Below, piece after piece: positions 1 through 8,696 of a stretch of 64,000 bases of DNA. This stretch comes from an uncultured Lachnospiraceae bacterium (GTDB lineage Bacteria; Bacillota; Clostridia; Lachnospirales; Lachnospiraceae). The stretch is from positions 1 to 64,000 of the forward strand of contig CANQAP010000004.1 of the NCBI GenBank assembly GCA_947589305.1, in the 5' to 3' direction. The position numbers were made by a program, and so were the translations under genes. The notes below the pieces were generated by a model. The model made no database searches and was not told the DNA's origin. It saw only the letters and a program-made list of their open reading frames with translations. The stretch's first letter is position 1. Every line of letters starts with the position of its first letter.

Positions 1-335
1 GCATATGTTCCACCATATTTTCCCATTTTAGAGTACATACCAATCGCATTAGTTTTTTCACACCATTCTGTAATACTTGGTGTAAAAGTTAATAATCCCA
101 CCTGTTTTCTAAAGTGTTCAGATTCGAACACTTTAAAATTTGGATTGTATAGTTCTTCCCAAGCAGTTAAAAAATCTAGTGTACTCCTATTACGTAGCCA
201 ATTTCTTATAACATCAGCAGCTCGTGATTTATCACTTTTTGCTTTTGCTATGTCAGAAATACAAATATAATCTTTTTCATTCATATTAGTTACATTTATT
301 TCAATATTTTGAACTTCTATTATTTTATTTGACAT
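1..335 (-). CDS. KilA-N domain protein, N-terminal part (cut by window start)
   Basis: Reading the minus strand from the ATG at 333-335 gives 111 residues that run off the window edge. The start follows a clear TGAGGTG ribosome binding site. The protein contains DYICISDIAKAK, then a block with NWLRNRSTLDFLTAWEELYNP, then WCEKTNAIGMYSKMGKYGGT. This order is typical of KilA-N DNA-binding domain proteins of phages and mobile elements, which bind DNA and are often antirepressor-like. The gene is clearly richer in A and T than everything from about 500 onward, which suggests horizontal acquisition. The C-terminal half, which usually decides the subtype, is not visible. Confidence 0.8.
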   Translation of the reverse strand, partial: MSNKIIEVQNIEINVTNMNEKDYICISDIAKAKSDKSRAADVIRNWLRNRSTLDFLTAWEELYNPNFKVFESEHFRKQVGLLTFTPSITEWCEKTNAIGMYSKMGKYGGTY

Positions 336-525
336 ATATTCACCTCAATTTTTATCAAATGACGAAAGATAAGAAATCGAAAGAATGTTGATTTTTCAAT
401 AATTCTGCCGTCGTCTTTTGTGTCATTCATAAAGTTTCGTTCTCATATTGAACTGGAATGCCTTTCCTTATTTTATACGGACTGGCGAATGGAATCATAT
501 ACGTTCCCTTCCGGTCTGGCAGTGA

Positions 526-1149
526 CTAATCTTCCGTCAGACTTCCTCTCGTCTCCTTTGGCATCCATCGATATACCACTTTCCCTAAAATTTCGTTTTC
601 CAAAATATTTCCCATGTTGGCAAATCGTGAATCCTCACTGTTATTTACATTATCTCCTAAAACAAAGTATTCTCCTTCTCCTAGGGTCACTCCATCCAAG
701 GCAAGACCTTCCGTCAGGATTTTTTCATCAAATGCCATTCCGCTCAGCGCCACGTCATCGATAAAGACATATCCGTCCCGAATGCTTACGGTCTCACCCG
801 GCAAACCGATCACACGCTTGACATTATAATATGCGTTATCCCCTTCCCTCTGCCGGAAGGCAATGATATCAAAACGTTTCGGTTTCCCGAATAAATAACC
901 GATTTTATTGACGATCACGACATCTCCGCTTTGCAAAGTCGGTTCCATAGACTGACCGACAATATGCAGTGTTTGTCCGCCAAACGCCACCAGACTATAT
1001 GCCACGGTCACTACAATCAAAATGGAGATCGCATAGCTCCCTATATTCCGCAGCAGGTCCCGTTTGTTTATTTCTTTCTTTTCCCGCTTATGCCGCAACC
1101 GGTTTCGATTGGCGCGCAAATATGCCCGTCTCCCACTTCTTCTTCGCAT
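526..1149 (-). CDS. lepB: signal peptidase I
   Basis: Membrane serine protease that removes signal peptides from exported proteins. The 207-residue protein has a very basic cytoplasmic N-terminus and one membrane segment (about 38-56). The catalytic Ser is in GQSMEPTL (about S67) and the catalytic Lys in YYNVKRVIGLPGE (about K111). The late GDN..NSEDSR box is near 165-175. Length is normal for the Gram-positive type with a single N-terminal anchor. The ATG follows an AAGGTAGGAT ribosome binding site. It lies 71 bases after rplS, separated by a hairpin. The rplS-lepB order is common in Firmicutes. The ribosome GTPase gene that often follows is absent here, and the KilA-N gene is found instead. 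Confidence 0.95.
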   Translation of the reverse strand: MRRRSGRRAYLRANRNRLRHKREKKEINKRDLLRNIGSYAISILIVVTVAYSLVAFGGQTLHIVGQSMEPTLQSGDVVIVNKIGYLFGKPKRFDIIAFRQREGDNAYYNVKRVIGLPGETVSIRDGYVFIDDVALSGMAFDEKILTEGLALDGVTLGEGEYFVLGDNVNNSEDSRFANMGNILENEILGKVVYRWMPKETRGSLTED

Positions 1150-1174
1150 TCTATCCTACCTTCCATAGCAAGAA

Positions 1175-1200
1175 AAGCAGGGAACTTACGCACCCTGCTT
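1175..1200 (-). terminator. hairpin after rplS, terminator or attenuator before lepB
   Basis: AAGCAGGG and CCCTGCTT form a perfect 8-bp stem with a 10-base loop. On the minus strand it is followed by TTCTTG. The short gap to lepB and the lack of a visible promoter suggest partial read-through rather than full termination. Confidence 0.65.
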
Positions 1201-1220
1201 CTTTGTCGATAAAGAATTCT

Positions 1221-1568
1221 TTATTTCAACAATTCCTTTACCTTCGCATGCTTACCAACTCTTTCACGCAAGTAGTTCAACTTTGCCCGACGAACCTTAC
1301 CGCGTCTTACCACTTCAATCTTCGCAACATTCGGAGAATGCAGCGGCCAAGTTCTTTCCACACCGGTACCGTTGGATGTCTTTCTTACCGTAAATGTCTC
1401 TCGGTTGCTGCCGCCCTGTCTCTTCAAAACCGTGCCTTCAAAAACCTGAATTCTTTCACGGTTTCCTTCTTTTACTTTTGCATGCACACGTACAGTATCT
1501 CCCACACGGAATTCCGGTACCTCTGCCTTACACTGAGCAGCCTCAATGTTCTGAATGATTTCGTTCAT
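1221..1568 (-). CDS. rplS: 50S ribosomal protein L19
   Basis: Large-subunit ribosomal protein L19, located near the 30S-50S interface. At 115 residues it has the normal length. It shows the family blocks [47 protein letters not shown] and the conserved tail [16 protein letters not shown]. The ATG has a strong AAGGAGG site. It is normally directly linked to trmD, but here a two-component pair separates them and rplS has its own promoter at 1646-1674. A short hairpin in the leader (1599-1616; TGCGAAG pairing with CTTTGCA) could take part in autoregulation, which is inferred only. Confidence 0.98.
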   Translation of the reverse strand: MNEIIQNIEAAQCKAEVPEFRVGDTVRVHAKVKEGNRERIQVFEGTVLKRQGGSNRETFTVRKTSNGTGVERTWPLHSPNVAKIEVVRRGKVRRAKLNYLRERVGKHAKVKELLK

Positions 1569-1645
1569 CGTGTGACCTCCTTATTCTTTAGATGTTCTTG
1601 CAAAGACAGCTTCGCAGAGGACCATCCAATTCTCACAACTTTAAT

Positions 1646-1674
1646 AGAGTATCATAAATCATCGGTGATTGCAA
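1646..1674 (-). promoter_or_regulatory. rplS promoter
   Basis: Read on the minus strand: TTGCAA (1669-1674), a 17-bp spacer and TACTCT (1646-1651), with TG one base before the -10 (extended -10). The -35 sits in the motif GTGATTGCAAG (plus-strand reading, 1665-1675). The same motif occurs at the rpmE promoter and, with one change, at the rimP-nusA promoter. Confidence 0.65.
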
Positions 1675-1702
1675 GGGGTATCTTTCAAAATGACATATTC
1701 TT

Positions 1703-4399
1703 TTATCGGATCCCGGAATCAAGGCATTCCCTCCATTCTGCAATGATCGATTCACAGGTATCCGTATCCCAGTCCTCTATCGCATCCTGAAGCCGTTCAA
1801 ACAGTTCCTGCTGCCGTGTCGGATACCGATAGTGTTTCATCGTTTTCAGTTGTTCTTCCATTCGATCCATATCCAGATCTTCCGCCGCTTTTTCCAAACA
1901 TTCCAGACATTCCCGCAAGCGGTCCGGCTCCGTTTCTTCTTCTGCCGTCCATTCCTCTTTCGGGAAATATGGTTCCAACAGATCGCGATATGCCAAATAT
2001 TTTTCCAACATGGCGTCCGTATTCTGCTGAATATAGGCAATATCTCTTTCGTTTCCCGCTTGTTCGAGTTTTGCTGCCATATCCGCCAAACCATTCGCGC
2101 CAATCTGTCTGGAAAGGCTCTTTAACGCGTGGACTTCAATGGTATAACGTACCCAATCGGTCTGATTATATACCTCACGGATCAGTGTCGCTTTTTTCTC
2201 GATCGTATGATAGAAGTTTTCCAAGACCGTCGCATATAATTCTTTACTTCCCAATAACCTGACTGCGGATTGCGTATCGAAATCGCCGATCACATCCGGC
2301 AGTCCTTGTTTCACATCTTCCTGTTCCTGTACTTTGACCGTTTGGATCTTGTCCGGCGGCAGCCATTGTCTGACTTTGGAAAGCAGTGTATGTAACTCAA
2401 TCGGTTTTGCCACGAAATCCGTCATGCCTTCGTTGATGAATTTTTCGCGGATGTTACCGATGGCATTCGCGGATAACGCGATGATCGGTACATTCTTATA
2501 TTCATCCATTCCGCGAAGGATATGCGTGGCTTCGATACCGTCCATTTCCGGCATCATATGATCCATGAAGATCAGATCAAAGGCATTGCCTTTTGCTTTA
2601 TTGATCGCTTCCTTGCCGCTGTCTGCCGTCTGCAGCTTCATCTGCAGCGGTTTTAGCAGTCCTTCCACGATCGTCAGATTGACGGCGTTATCATCCACGA
2701 CCAAGATCTCTGCCTCCGGAGCAATAAAAGAGACCTCCTCCTCGCCGTTTTCCGTAAAGATATGATTCATATCGCCGCCCTTTAGCAGGGTTGCCAGATT
2801 CAGCGCATAAATCGGTTTTTTCATCACCCGCAGATTGGCATAATCATATTTTTTCTCATCAAAATAATCAACCAGCATCACGAAACGGATATTGGTTTCC
2901 TTATGATCTTTCAGATAAGCTTTCCACTCGTCCGTTACGTCTTCCCGATCGAACAGACAAAAGAGTTCTTTCTCTTTACAGTCGTCCGCCAAAGCTTCCA
3001 ACGCTTTGACCGATTCGATCCCGACATATGAAATCCCAAGATTTTTGCAATCTTCCTTTAACTGTTCACGAATGCCTGTATGTGTTTCCAACCCCGCTAC
3101 GATCTTTTGCCCGGCATCCGGCACTTCAATGCTCGGCGCGGACTCTACGATCTTTTGCGGAAACGAAAACGAGAACTTGCTTCCCTGATTGTAAACGCTC
3201 TCTACCGCAATCTCTCCACCCATTAAATGCAGGAGCTGTTGGGAAATCGCCAGACCCAGTCCCGTTCCTTCCACATTACGGTTTCGTTTGGAATCCAACT
3301 GTTGGAATGATTGAAACAACTGATTCAAGTCCTCTTCCCGAATACCAATGCCCGTATCTTCCACGGACACCTGCATTTCCACTTCGTCTTCCGAACGCTT
3401 CTGATAGGTCATCTCGATCGTAATGCGTCCTTCTTTCGTAAATTTCACCGCGTTATTAGCTAGATTGATCAATACCTGTTTGATACGGATATTATCCCCT
3501 AACAGTACCCGCGGGATATCCGGTCGCAGCTTTAAGATCAGTTCCACATCTTTATCCTTCAATCGTGTCATCAGGATATTGACCGCATCGTTAATGATGG
3601 ACATCGTTTCATATTCCACCGGTACGATATCTAGTTTTCCCGCTTCGATTTTGGAAAAGTCTAAAATGTCATTGATGATCGTGAGCAGTTCCCTGCCGGA
3701 CGATTTGATCTGATGGATATAGTAACGGGCTTCCGGTGTCAGATCCTCTCGCAGCGCCATTTCTGCCATACCGATCACCGCATTCATCGGCGTGCGGATC
3801 TCATGGCTCATATTCGCTAAAAAATCGGATTTCAACCGACTGGCTTTTTCCATCTCTTGTTCCGCTAACTGTGTCACATACCTGCTGTATGCCATGTCCG
3901 ATAAAATGGCGGCGATCTCATATAAAAACTGTGCTGCCTGATCGATCACTTTTTTTGGCAGGATATGCACCTTTCCAGCCGCTTCCACCAACCCGTCCGG
4001 ATCCGTCCCTACCGTCTCCGCTACCTTGCGTACCATTTCTTCATTCGGTTTCTTTGTCAACACCTGTCCGCCGATAAAGCATCCGATCTGTTTTCCCTGC
4101 ACATTGATCGGAGCGGCAAAATCGATCAGTCCGGCATGACAGACGTAAGTCGCCTGATGACCTCGCTCCAACGTCTGCTCGGCGCCGTACTTGTCGCACC
4201 ATTCGCAGTATTTTCCTCCCTCGGCGGATGAGCGGATATACTTCATGCAGAAATCCGTAAAATGAGAACCGGTCGTGACCGGTTTTCCCTCCGTATCCGT
4301 CGTCAGAGCCGCCATACCGGTCAGCTCGGAAAACGCATCCTGAACACGTTGTAAAATATCGGTACTTAACAAATCCGTAAGATATATCTCCTGATCCAT
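1703..4399 (-). CDS. PocR-type hybrid sensor histidine kinase with receiver and Hpt domains
   Basis: Cytoplasmic hybrid kinase of 898 residues. Residues about 5-170 form a PocR sensory domain with Cys residues near 51, 65, 68 and 87. It is followed by HisKA with NMSHEIRTPMN (phospho-accepting H199), then HATPase_c with LINLANNAVKFT, EDTGIGI and GTGLGLAIS. About 430-545 looks like a degenerate receiver. A full receiver follows (ILVVDDN, IFMDHMMPEMDG, acceptor D613, AKPIE), and then a C-terminal Hpt domain with VHALKSLSRQIGA (H757). Every phosphorelay step is therefore within one protein. No membrane segment is evident, so the signal is probably soluble. One base separates it from the upstream response regulator stop. 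PocR domains are known to bind small molecules or hydrocarbon-type ligands, but the ligand here is unknown. Confidence 0.92.
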   Translation of the reverse strand: MDQEIYLTDLLSTDILQRVQDAFSELTGMAALTTDTEGKPVTTGSHFTDFCMKYIRSSAEGGKYCEWCDKYGAEQTLERGHQATYVCHAGLIDFAAPINVQGKQIGCFIGGQVLTKKPNEEMVRKVAETVGTDPDGLVEAAGKVHILPKKVIDQAAQFLYEIAAILSDMAYSRYVTQLAEQEMEKASRLKSDFLANMSHEIRTPMNAVIGMAEMALREDLTPEARYYIHQIKSSGRELLTIINDILDFSKIEAGKLDIVPVEYETMSIINDAVNILMTRLKDKDVELILKLRPDIPRVLLGDNIRIKQVLINLANNAVKFTKEGRITIEMTYQKRSEDEVEMQVSVEDTGIGIREEDLNQLFQSFQQLDSKRNRNVEGTGLGLAISQQLLHLMGGEIAVESVYNQGSKFSFSFPQKIVESAPSIEVPDAGQKIVAGLETHTGIREQLKEDCKNLGISYVGIESVKALEALADDCKEKELFCLFDREDVTDEWKAYLKDHKETNIRFVMLVDYFDEKKYDYANLRVMKKPIYALNLATLLKGGDMNHIFTENGEEEVSFIAPEAEILVVDDNAVNLTIVEGLLKPLQMKLQTADSGKEAINKAKGNAFDLIFMDHMMPEMDGIEATHILRGMDEYKNVPIIALSANAIGNIREKFINEGMTDFVAKPIELHTLLSKVRQWLPPDKIQTVKVQEQEDVKQGLPDVIGDFDTQSAVRLLGSKELYATVLENFYHTIEKKATLIREVYNQTDWVRYTIEVHALKSLSRQIGANGLADMAAKLEQAGNERDIAYIQQNTDAMLEKYLAYRDLLEPYFPKEEWTAEEETEPDRLRECLECLEKAAEDLDMDRMEEQLKTMKHYRYPTRQQELFERLQDAIEDWDTDTCESIIAEWRECLDSGIR

Positions 4400-4400
4400 A

Positions 4401-5315
4401 TCATGCCTCTCTTGCTAATGTAGATTCGATTGCAGCTATCAGTTTTTCCTTATCGATCGGTTTCAGCAGATAACCCTGTGGCTTCAAAGCCAAAACCTGT
4501 TGAATCTTTTCACGCTTTGATACTCCCGTCAGGAATAAAACCGGAATCCCTTTCGTCGTTTCGTTATTCCGCAGTTGTTCCAATACGGCGGGACCATTGT
4601 CTACCGGCATTTCATAATCCAAAAGGATCAGATCCGTTCTCCGTTTTTCCAAAAATTTGAGCGCGATCTTGCCGCTGATGGCAGTCGCCACATCATACCG
4701 CTCATGCAGTTGTTCTTTCATGGTCCGCAGCATGTTGGAGTCGTCGTCTATGATCAAAATATGATAACGTTTTTTCTGTTTGTCAGCCTGTTTGCTTGCA
4801 ACAGATTGCGCTTCCTCCATGCGTCTTTCTTTCTCACGGCGCATCTGTTCTACCGCGCGTCTTTCTTCTTCCTGCCTCTTTTTTTCCGCCGCGCGTCTTT
4901 CCTCTTTCTGCCGCTCTTCTTCCATGCGTCTTTCTTCTTCCTGCCGCAGCTCATCGATATATGCGATTATCCGCTCTTCGATCGCAGACGCCTTTAACGG
5001 TTTACGCAGTATCAAATCCGCGACACCGGCAGCATCCCGTTCAAATTTTGCACAGTCTTCTCCGGAACCGATCACGATAAACGGTATGTTTTCCTGCTGC
5101 AAAAGCGATTTGAGCGAAATCATCTGTGAAATGTACTCTTTGACTTCATTGGAAGTACAATAACAAAACGCATCCGGCTTGAAATAATGAAGATGCGTAA
5201 CAATATCATCCCAACGCGCCGAAGTCGTCATCGGTTCAATACTGTCATGCAGATGTGAAAAAAAGTCATCAATGACCACATGATTCCGTCCCGTCAGCAA
5301 AATCTTATATTTCAT
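4401..5315 (-). CDS. two-receiver response regulator with Glu/Arg-rich linker
   Basis: The ATG at 5313-5315 follows GGAAGGGGGAAACGCT, so the 22 upstream in-frame residues are not used. The 304-residue protein starts with a receiver-like fold (ILLTGRNHVVIDDFF ... LILRKPLKASAIEERI) that lacks the usual acidic acceptor. A highly charged Glu/Arg/Lys linker follows (about 125-175, repeated EEERRMEEE-like units, probably a helix or coiled coil). The C-terminal receiver is canonical, with ILIIDDDSNM, LILLDYEMPVDNGP and LLKPIDK. There is no DNA-binding or enzymatic output domain, so it likely acts by protein contact or as a relay partner of the adjacent kinase. The gene has its own promoter at 5372-5400. 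Confidence 0.88.
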   Translation of the reverse strand: MKYKILLTGRNHVVIDDFFSHLHDSIEPMTTSARWDDIVTHLHYFKPDAFCYCTSNEVKEYISQMISLKSLLQQENIPFIVIGSGEDCAKFERDAAGVADLILRKPLKASAIEERIIAYIDELRQEEERRMEEERQKEERRAAEKKRQEEERRAVEQMRREKERRMEEAQSVASKQADKQKKRYHILIIDDDSNMLRTMKEQLHERYDVATAISGKIALKFLEKRRTDLILLDYEMPVDNGPAVLEQLRNNETTKGIPVLFLTGVSKREKIQQVLALKPQGYLLKPIDKEKLIAAIESTLAREA

Positions 5316-5371
5316 AGCGTTTCCCCCTTCCAATAAAGAAATCTGTCTGTCACCTGTAATGTGACAATTAT

Positions 5372-5400
5372 AGTATAACAAATCGGTAAAAAAAGCACAA
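5372..5400 (-). promoter_or_regulatory. promoter of the two-component pair
   Basis: Minus strand TTGTGC, 17 bp, TATACT. Just downstream, TGTCAC-7-GTGACA (5348-5366) is a perfect 6-bp inverted repeat in the 5' leader, a possible operator or RNA hairpin. Confidence 0.6.
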
Positions 5401-5492
5401 TATGATATGTCAGATTCCGAAAGATTTTTTTACTTTTCCGCCTGTTTCACCCTGCCGCCATCCTCAGAGCCGATACGGAAATTCCGCACCCA

Positions 5493-6179
5493 TCACTCAA
5501 TATCCGGCAGCAGATCCGGTCTCCTCTCTTGCGTTCGTTTCAATGCCTGTTCCCGTCTCCATTGTTCGATATTGGCATGATGACCGGATAACAACACTTC
5601 CGGCACCCGCATTCCCATAAATTCTTCCGGTCGTGTGTATTGCGGATATTCCAGCAAACCTTCCTGAAAAGACTCGGACTCCGCTGATTTTTCATTACTC
5701 AGTACCCCTTTTACCATACGGGAAATACAATCGATCATGACCATAGCGGGTAATTCCCCTCCGGTCAGTACATAATCACCGATCGACACATGATGCGTGA
5801 CGATTTTATCCAGCACCCGTTCATCCACTCCCTCATAATGACCGCAGAGAATGATCAAATCTTCCTCTTGCGCAAATTCTTTTGCCATTTCCTGATGAAA
5901 CACACTGCCCTGCGGCGTCATATAGATCACCTTCGGCGATTTTCCCAATCGGGTAACGATCGATTCCCATGCACGATAGATCGGCTCCGCCTGCATGACC
6001 ATACCGGCGCCGCCTCCATACGGATAGTCATCGACCTGTCCGTGTTTTTCCGTTGTATAATCCCGAATATTGATCGCTTCCACCTCGATCGCTTTTTTCT
6101 GGATCGCCTTCCCGATAATACTCGTATTCAGTCCTTGCAGGATCATCTCCGGAAACAAGGTCATTACATGAAATCTCAT
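5493..6179 (-). CDS. trmD: tRNA (guanine37-N1)-methyltransferase
   Basis: SPOUT-family enzyme that methylates G37 of tRNAs using S-adenosylmethionine, which prevents +1 frameshifting. The 228-residue protein starts [12 protein letters not shown] after a GGAGG site; in-frame residues further upstream lie inside rimM and are rejected. Family motifs are visible: [17 protein letters not shown] (about 53-69), [13 protein letters not shown] and [19 protein letters not shown], which build the knotted cofactor site. It lies two bases after rimM, as in most Firmicutes. No clear terminator was found between it and the two-component pair downstream. Confidence 0.97.
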   Translation of the reverse strand: MRFHVMTLFPEMILQGLNTSIIGKAIQKKAIEVEAINIRDYTTEKHGQVDDYPYGGGAGMVMQAEPIYRAWESIVTRLGKSPKVIYMTPQGSVFHQEMAKEFAQEEDLIILCGHYEGVDERVLDKIVTHHVSIGDYVLTGGELPAMVMIDCISRMVKGVLSNEKSAESESFQEGLLEYPQYTRPEEFMGMRVPEVLLSGHHANIEQWRREQALKRTQERRPDLLPDIE

Positions 6180-6181
6180 TG

Positions 6182-6703
6182 TCAATCCTCCGTTTCGTCC
6201 AGCATTCCTTTCATTAATCGCACTGTCAATCGCGGTTCCTCGACATTGACGTCCACGATGCACTGCGGAATGGCAGGTATCAGCAATTCCTTGCCGTGTT
6301 CCATCGTGACGACATAGACATCATTGGCTCCCGTTTCCATCACTTCGGTCAGGATCCCCAGATATCTTCCGTCTTCTTCATATACTTTGGCATCCATGAT
6401 ATCCGCCAGATAGAATTCACCTTCTTCCAACGGTACCGCATCTTCTCTGCTCACCCACAGGGCAGCGCCTTTATACGGTTCGATATCCTCGATTGTATCA
6501 TATCCTTTAAATTTCAGGATCGCCTGTTTTTTAAAAAACTTACAGCCTGTCACTTCCATGGGAATCCGTTCGTTACCGGTATCCATGATACATTCCTTCA
6601 GATACGTAAACCGTTTGAGATCATCCGTTGTCGGAAAGACTTTGACCTCTCCCCGAATGCCATGCGTACTGGTAATAACCCCGACCTTCAAAAAATCTTC
6701 CAT
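6182..6703 (-). CDS. rimM: ribosome maturation factor RimM
   Basis: 16S rRNA processing protein that helps assemble the 30S head and binds S19. I place the start at [22 protein letters not shown] because an AGGAAAACAG site precedes this ATG, giving 173 residues. The alternative start 14 codons upstream would add a Lys-rich tail that is not typical. The N-terminal RimM barrel ([28 protein letters not shown]) is followed by the PRC-barrel part ([22 protein letters not shown] ... [20 protein letters not shown]). It is in the rpsP-khpA-rimM-trmD order. Confidence 0.96.
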   Translation of the reverse strand: MEDFLKVGVITSTHGIRGEVKVFPTTDDLKRFTYLKECIMDTGNERIPMEVTGCKFFKKQAILKFKGYDTIEDIEPYKGAALWVSREDAVPLEEGEFYLADIMDAKVYEEDGRYLGILTEVMETGANDVYVVTMEHGKELLIPAIPQCIVDVNVEEPRLTVRLMKGMLDETED

Positions 6704-6758
6704 CTGTTTTCCTTTCTGCTTCACGGTCTCTTTTCTGTCTGTCATTCATAATGCGAAA

Positions 6759-6791
6759 GACCACTAAGGGAGAAGATCTCCGTCAGTGGTC
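6759..6791 (-). other. intergenic hairpin between khpA and rimM
   Basis: GACCACT (6759-6765) pairs with AGTGGTC (6785-6791), and an inner GGAG pairs with CTCC. On the minus strand only TTT follows, so it is a weak terminator at best. It may be an attenuation or RNA processing site that lowers expression of rimM-trmD relative to rpsP. Confidence 0.5.
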
Positions 6792-6802
6792 GTCTGTCAT
6801 CG

Positions 6803-7030
6803 TTATCCGATTTTTACATCTACCTTTTTGTCACCCTTTGAGGATGCCGCTTTTACAACTGTTCGAATCGACTTTGCAATGGAACCCTGCTTGCCGATCA
6901 CTTTACCCATATCATCAGCCGCAACCTTTAATTCCACAACAATCAAACCCTCGGATTCGGTTTGCGTTACCACAACTTCGTCCGGATGATCAACAAGGGA
7001 TTTCGCAATTAGTTCTACTAATTCAACCAT
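6803..7030 (-). CDS. khpA: KH domain RNA-binding protein KhpA
   Basis: Small RNA-binding protein of 75 residues with a single KH domain. The GxxG loop is in DDMGKVIGKQGSIAKSIRTVV (about 38-58). In Firmicutes, KhpA (YlqC) pairs with KhpB/Jag and affects cell division and envelope growth. The C-terminus ends in KVDVKIG, as usual for this family. The gene sits 14 bases after rpsP and precedes rimM, which is its conserved position. Confidence 0.95.
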   Translation of the reverse strand: MVELVELIAKSLVDHPDEVVVTQTESEGLIVVELKVAADDMGKVIGKQGSIAKSIRTVVKAASSKGDKKVDVKIG

Positions 7031-7044
7031 ATGGACATGCCTCC

Positions 7045-7299
7045 CTATTTTTCAATGCCAGCATGCTTCAGAAGCTTTGCAACGGTTTCCGTCGGTTGTG
7101 CGCCGTTTGCTAACCACTTCTTGGTAGCTTCTTCGTCAAACTTGATAACACTTGGGTCCTGATTCGGATCGTAAGTACCGATTTCCTCGATAAATCTACC
7201 ATCTCTTGGTGATCTGGCATCTGCAACGACTACTCTATAAAAAGGAGCCTTCTTGTGTCCCATTCTCTTTAAACGAATCTTGACTGCCATCTGTTCCAC
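7045..7299 (-). CDS. rpsP: 30S ribosomal protein S16
   Basis: Small-subunit assembly protein of 84 residues. Conserved parts are [33 protein letters not shown] and [18 protein letters not shown]. The start codon follows a strong AAGGAGGTGG site; MEQMAVKIR and MAVKIR starts are both possible, and MAVKIR is the common family start. Gene order ffh-rpsP-khpA matches other Firmicutes. Confidence 0.97.
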   Translation of the reverse strand: MEQMAVKIRLKRMGHKKAPFYRVVVADARSPRDGRFIEEIGTYDPNQDPSVIKFDEEATKKWLANGAQPTETVAKLLKHAGIEK

Positions 7300-7344
7300 C
7301 TCCTTATCTTGGTTTTCTATAATAACATAAATGATTATAGGCTG

Positions 7345-8679
7345 TTAAAACGGGAATCGGAGACCCCGCCGCTTTTTTCCGCCCATCATGCCGGAAAATT
7401 GCTTCATCATCTTTTTCGACTGTTCAAATTGCTTGATAAACCGGTTGACCTCTGCGATATCCACACCAGAACCTGCGGCAATCCGCCGTTTTCTGCTGAC
7501 GTTGATCAGTTCCGGATTGGCGCGTTCTTCCGGCGTCATCGACAAAATGATGGCTTTCGGATGCGATGCCGCCTGATCGTCGATCTGCACATGTTTCATC
7601 TGGTTCCCGATGGACGGCAGCATGGATAACATTTCCTGCATCCCGCCCAGTTTATCCATCTGTTCCAAACTGTCAAGAAAATCATTGTAATCAAAGCCGC
7701 TTTTCTTTAATTTCTTTGTCATCTCCTTGGCTTTGTCTTCGTCGATCGCCGCCGTAGCTTTTTCGATCAGAGACTCAACGTCTCCCATACCAAGGATGCG
7801 GCTCGCCATCCGGTCCGGATAAAACTGCTCCAGATCCGACAGCTTCTCACCCATACCGACATACAGAATCGGCGTGCCGGTTACCGCACGAATGGAAAGT
7901 GCCGCACCGCCTCTGGCATCACCGTCCAACTTTGTCAGGACAACGCCATCGATCCCGATCTTTTCCTGAAAACTCGCAGCGACATTGACGGCATCCTGAC
8001 CGGTCATGGCATCAACGGTCAATAGCGTATAACTCACATCGACCTGCGCCTTGATCTCTTCCAGTTCCTTCATCATATCTTCATCCACATGAAGTCTGCC
8101 CGCCGTATCCAAAAAGACCATATTCTGATGATTCTTTTCCGCATGTTCGATCGCCGCTTTGGCGATATTGACCGGACTGTGGCTGTCGCCCATGGTAAAT
8201 ACCGGAACCCCGACTGTCTGTCCGTTGATCTCCAACTGTTTGATCGCTGCCGGGCGATAGACATCCAAGGCTACCAACAGTGGTTTTTTCCCTTTTTTCG
8301 TAAACTGTCCGGCGAGTTTTGCCGCCGTCGTGGTCTTACCGGCGCCTTGCAAGCCGCACATCATCACAACCGTGATTTCATTTACGGGACGCATTTTGAT
8401 CTCTACCGTCTCGGAACCCATGAGCGTAACCATCTCTTCTTTGACAATCTTAATGACCATCTGTGCCGGATTCAGACCGGTCAATACATCCTGCCCGATC
8501 GCCCGTTCACTCACTGTATTGATAAACTGCTTGACGACTTTAAAATTCACATCCGCTTCCAGCAGCGCGCGCTTGACTTCTTTCATAGCTTCCTGCACGT
8601 CTTTTTCCGTCAAAGCGCCTTTGCTCCGCAGTTTTTTAAATACATTCTGTAATTTTTCCGATAAACTGTCAAACGCCAT
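7345..8679 (-). CDS. ffh: signal recognition particle protein Ffh
   Basis: GTPase of the signal recognition particle, which binds signal sequences and 4.5S/6S RNA and delivers ribosomes to FtsY at the membrane. The 444-residue protein has the N domain, then the G domain with P-loop GLQGAGKTTTAAKLA (about 109-123), DVYRPAAIKQL, DTAGRLHVDEDMMKEL and TKLDGDARGGAALS. The Met-rich M domain follows, with GSGVDIAEVNRFIKQF and MMKQFSGMMGGKKRRG. It lies 17 bases after ylxM, its known partner gene. Confidence 0.98.
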   Translation of the reverse strand: MAFDSLSEKLQNVFKKLRSKGALTEKDVQEAMKEVKRALLEADVNFKVVKQFINTVSERAIGQDVLTGLNPAQMVIKIVKEEMVTLMGSETVEIKMRPVNEITVVMMCGLQGAGKTTTAAKLAGQFTKKGKKPLLVALDVYRPAAIKQLEINGQTVGVPVFTMGDSHSPVNIAKAAIEHAEKNHQNMVFLDTAGRLHVDEDMMKELEEIKAQVDVSYTLLTVDAMTGQDAVNVAASFQEKIGIDGVVLTKLDGDARGGAALSIRAVTGTPILYVGMGEKLSDLEQFYPDRMASRILGMGDVESLIEKATAAIDEDKAKEMTKKLKKSGFDYNDFLDSLEQMDKLGGMQEMLSMLPSIGNQMKHVQIDDQAASHPKAIILSMTPEERANPELINVSRKRRIAAGSGVDIAEVNRFIKQFEQSKKMMKQFSGMMGGKKRRGLRFPF

Positions 8680-8696
8680 TCTGATCCTCCCACAGA

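Noticed and set aside
969-1790. Plus-strand ORF of 273 residues over rplS
   Set aside because: It lies antisense to rplS, contains no recognisable domain and lacks a ribosome binding site; it is a shadow of the opposite strand.
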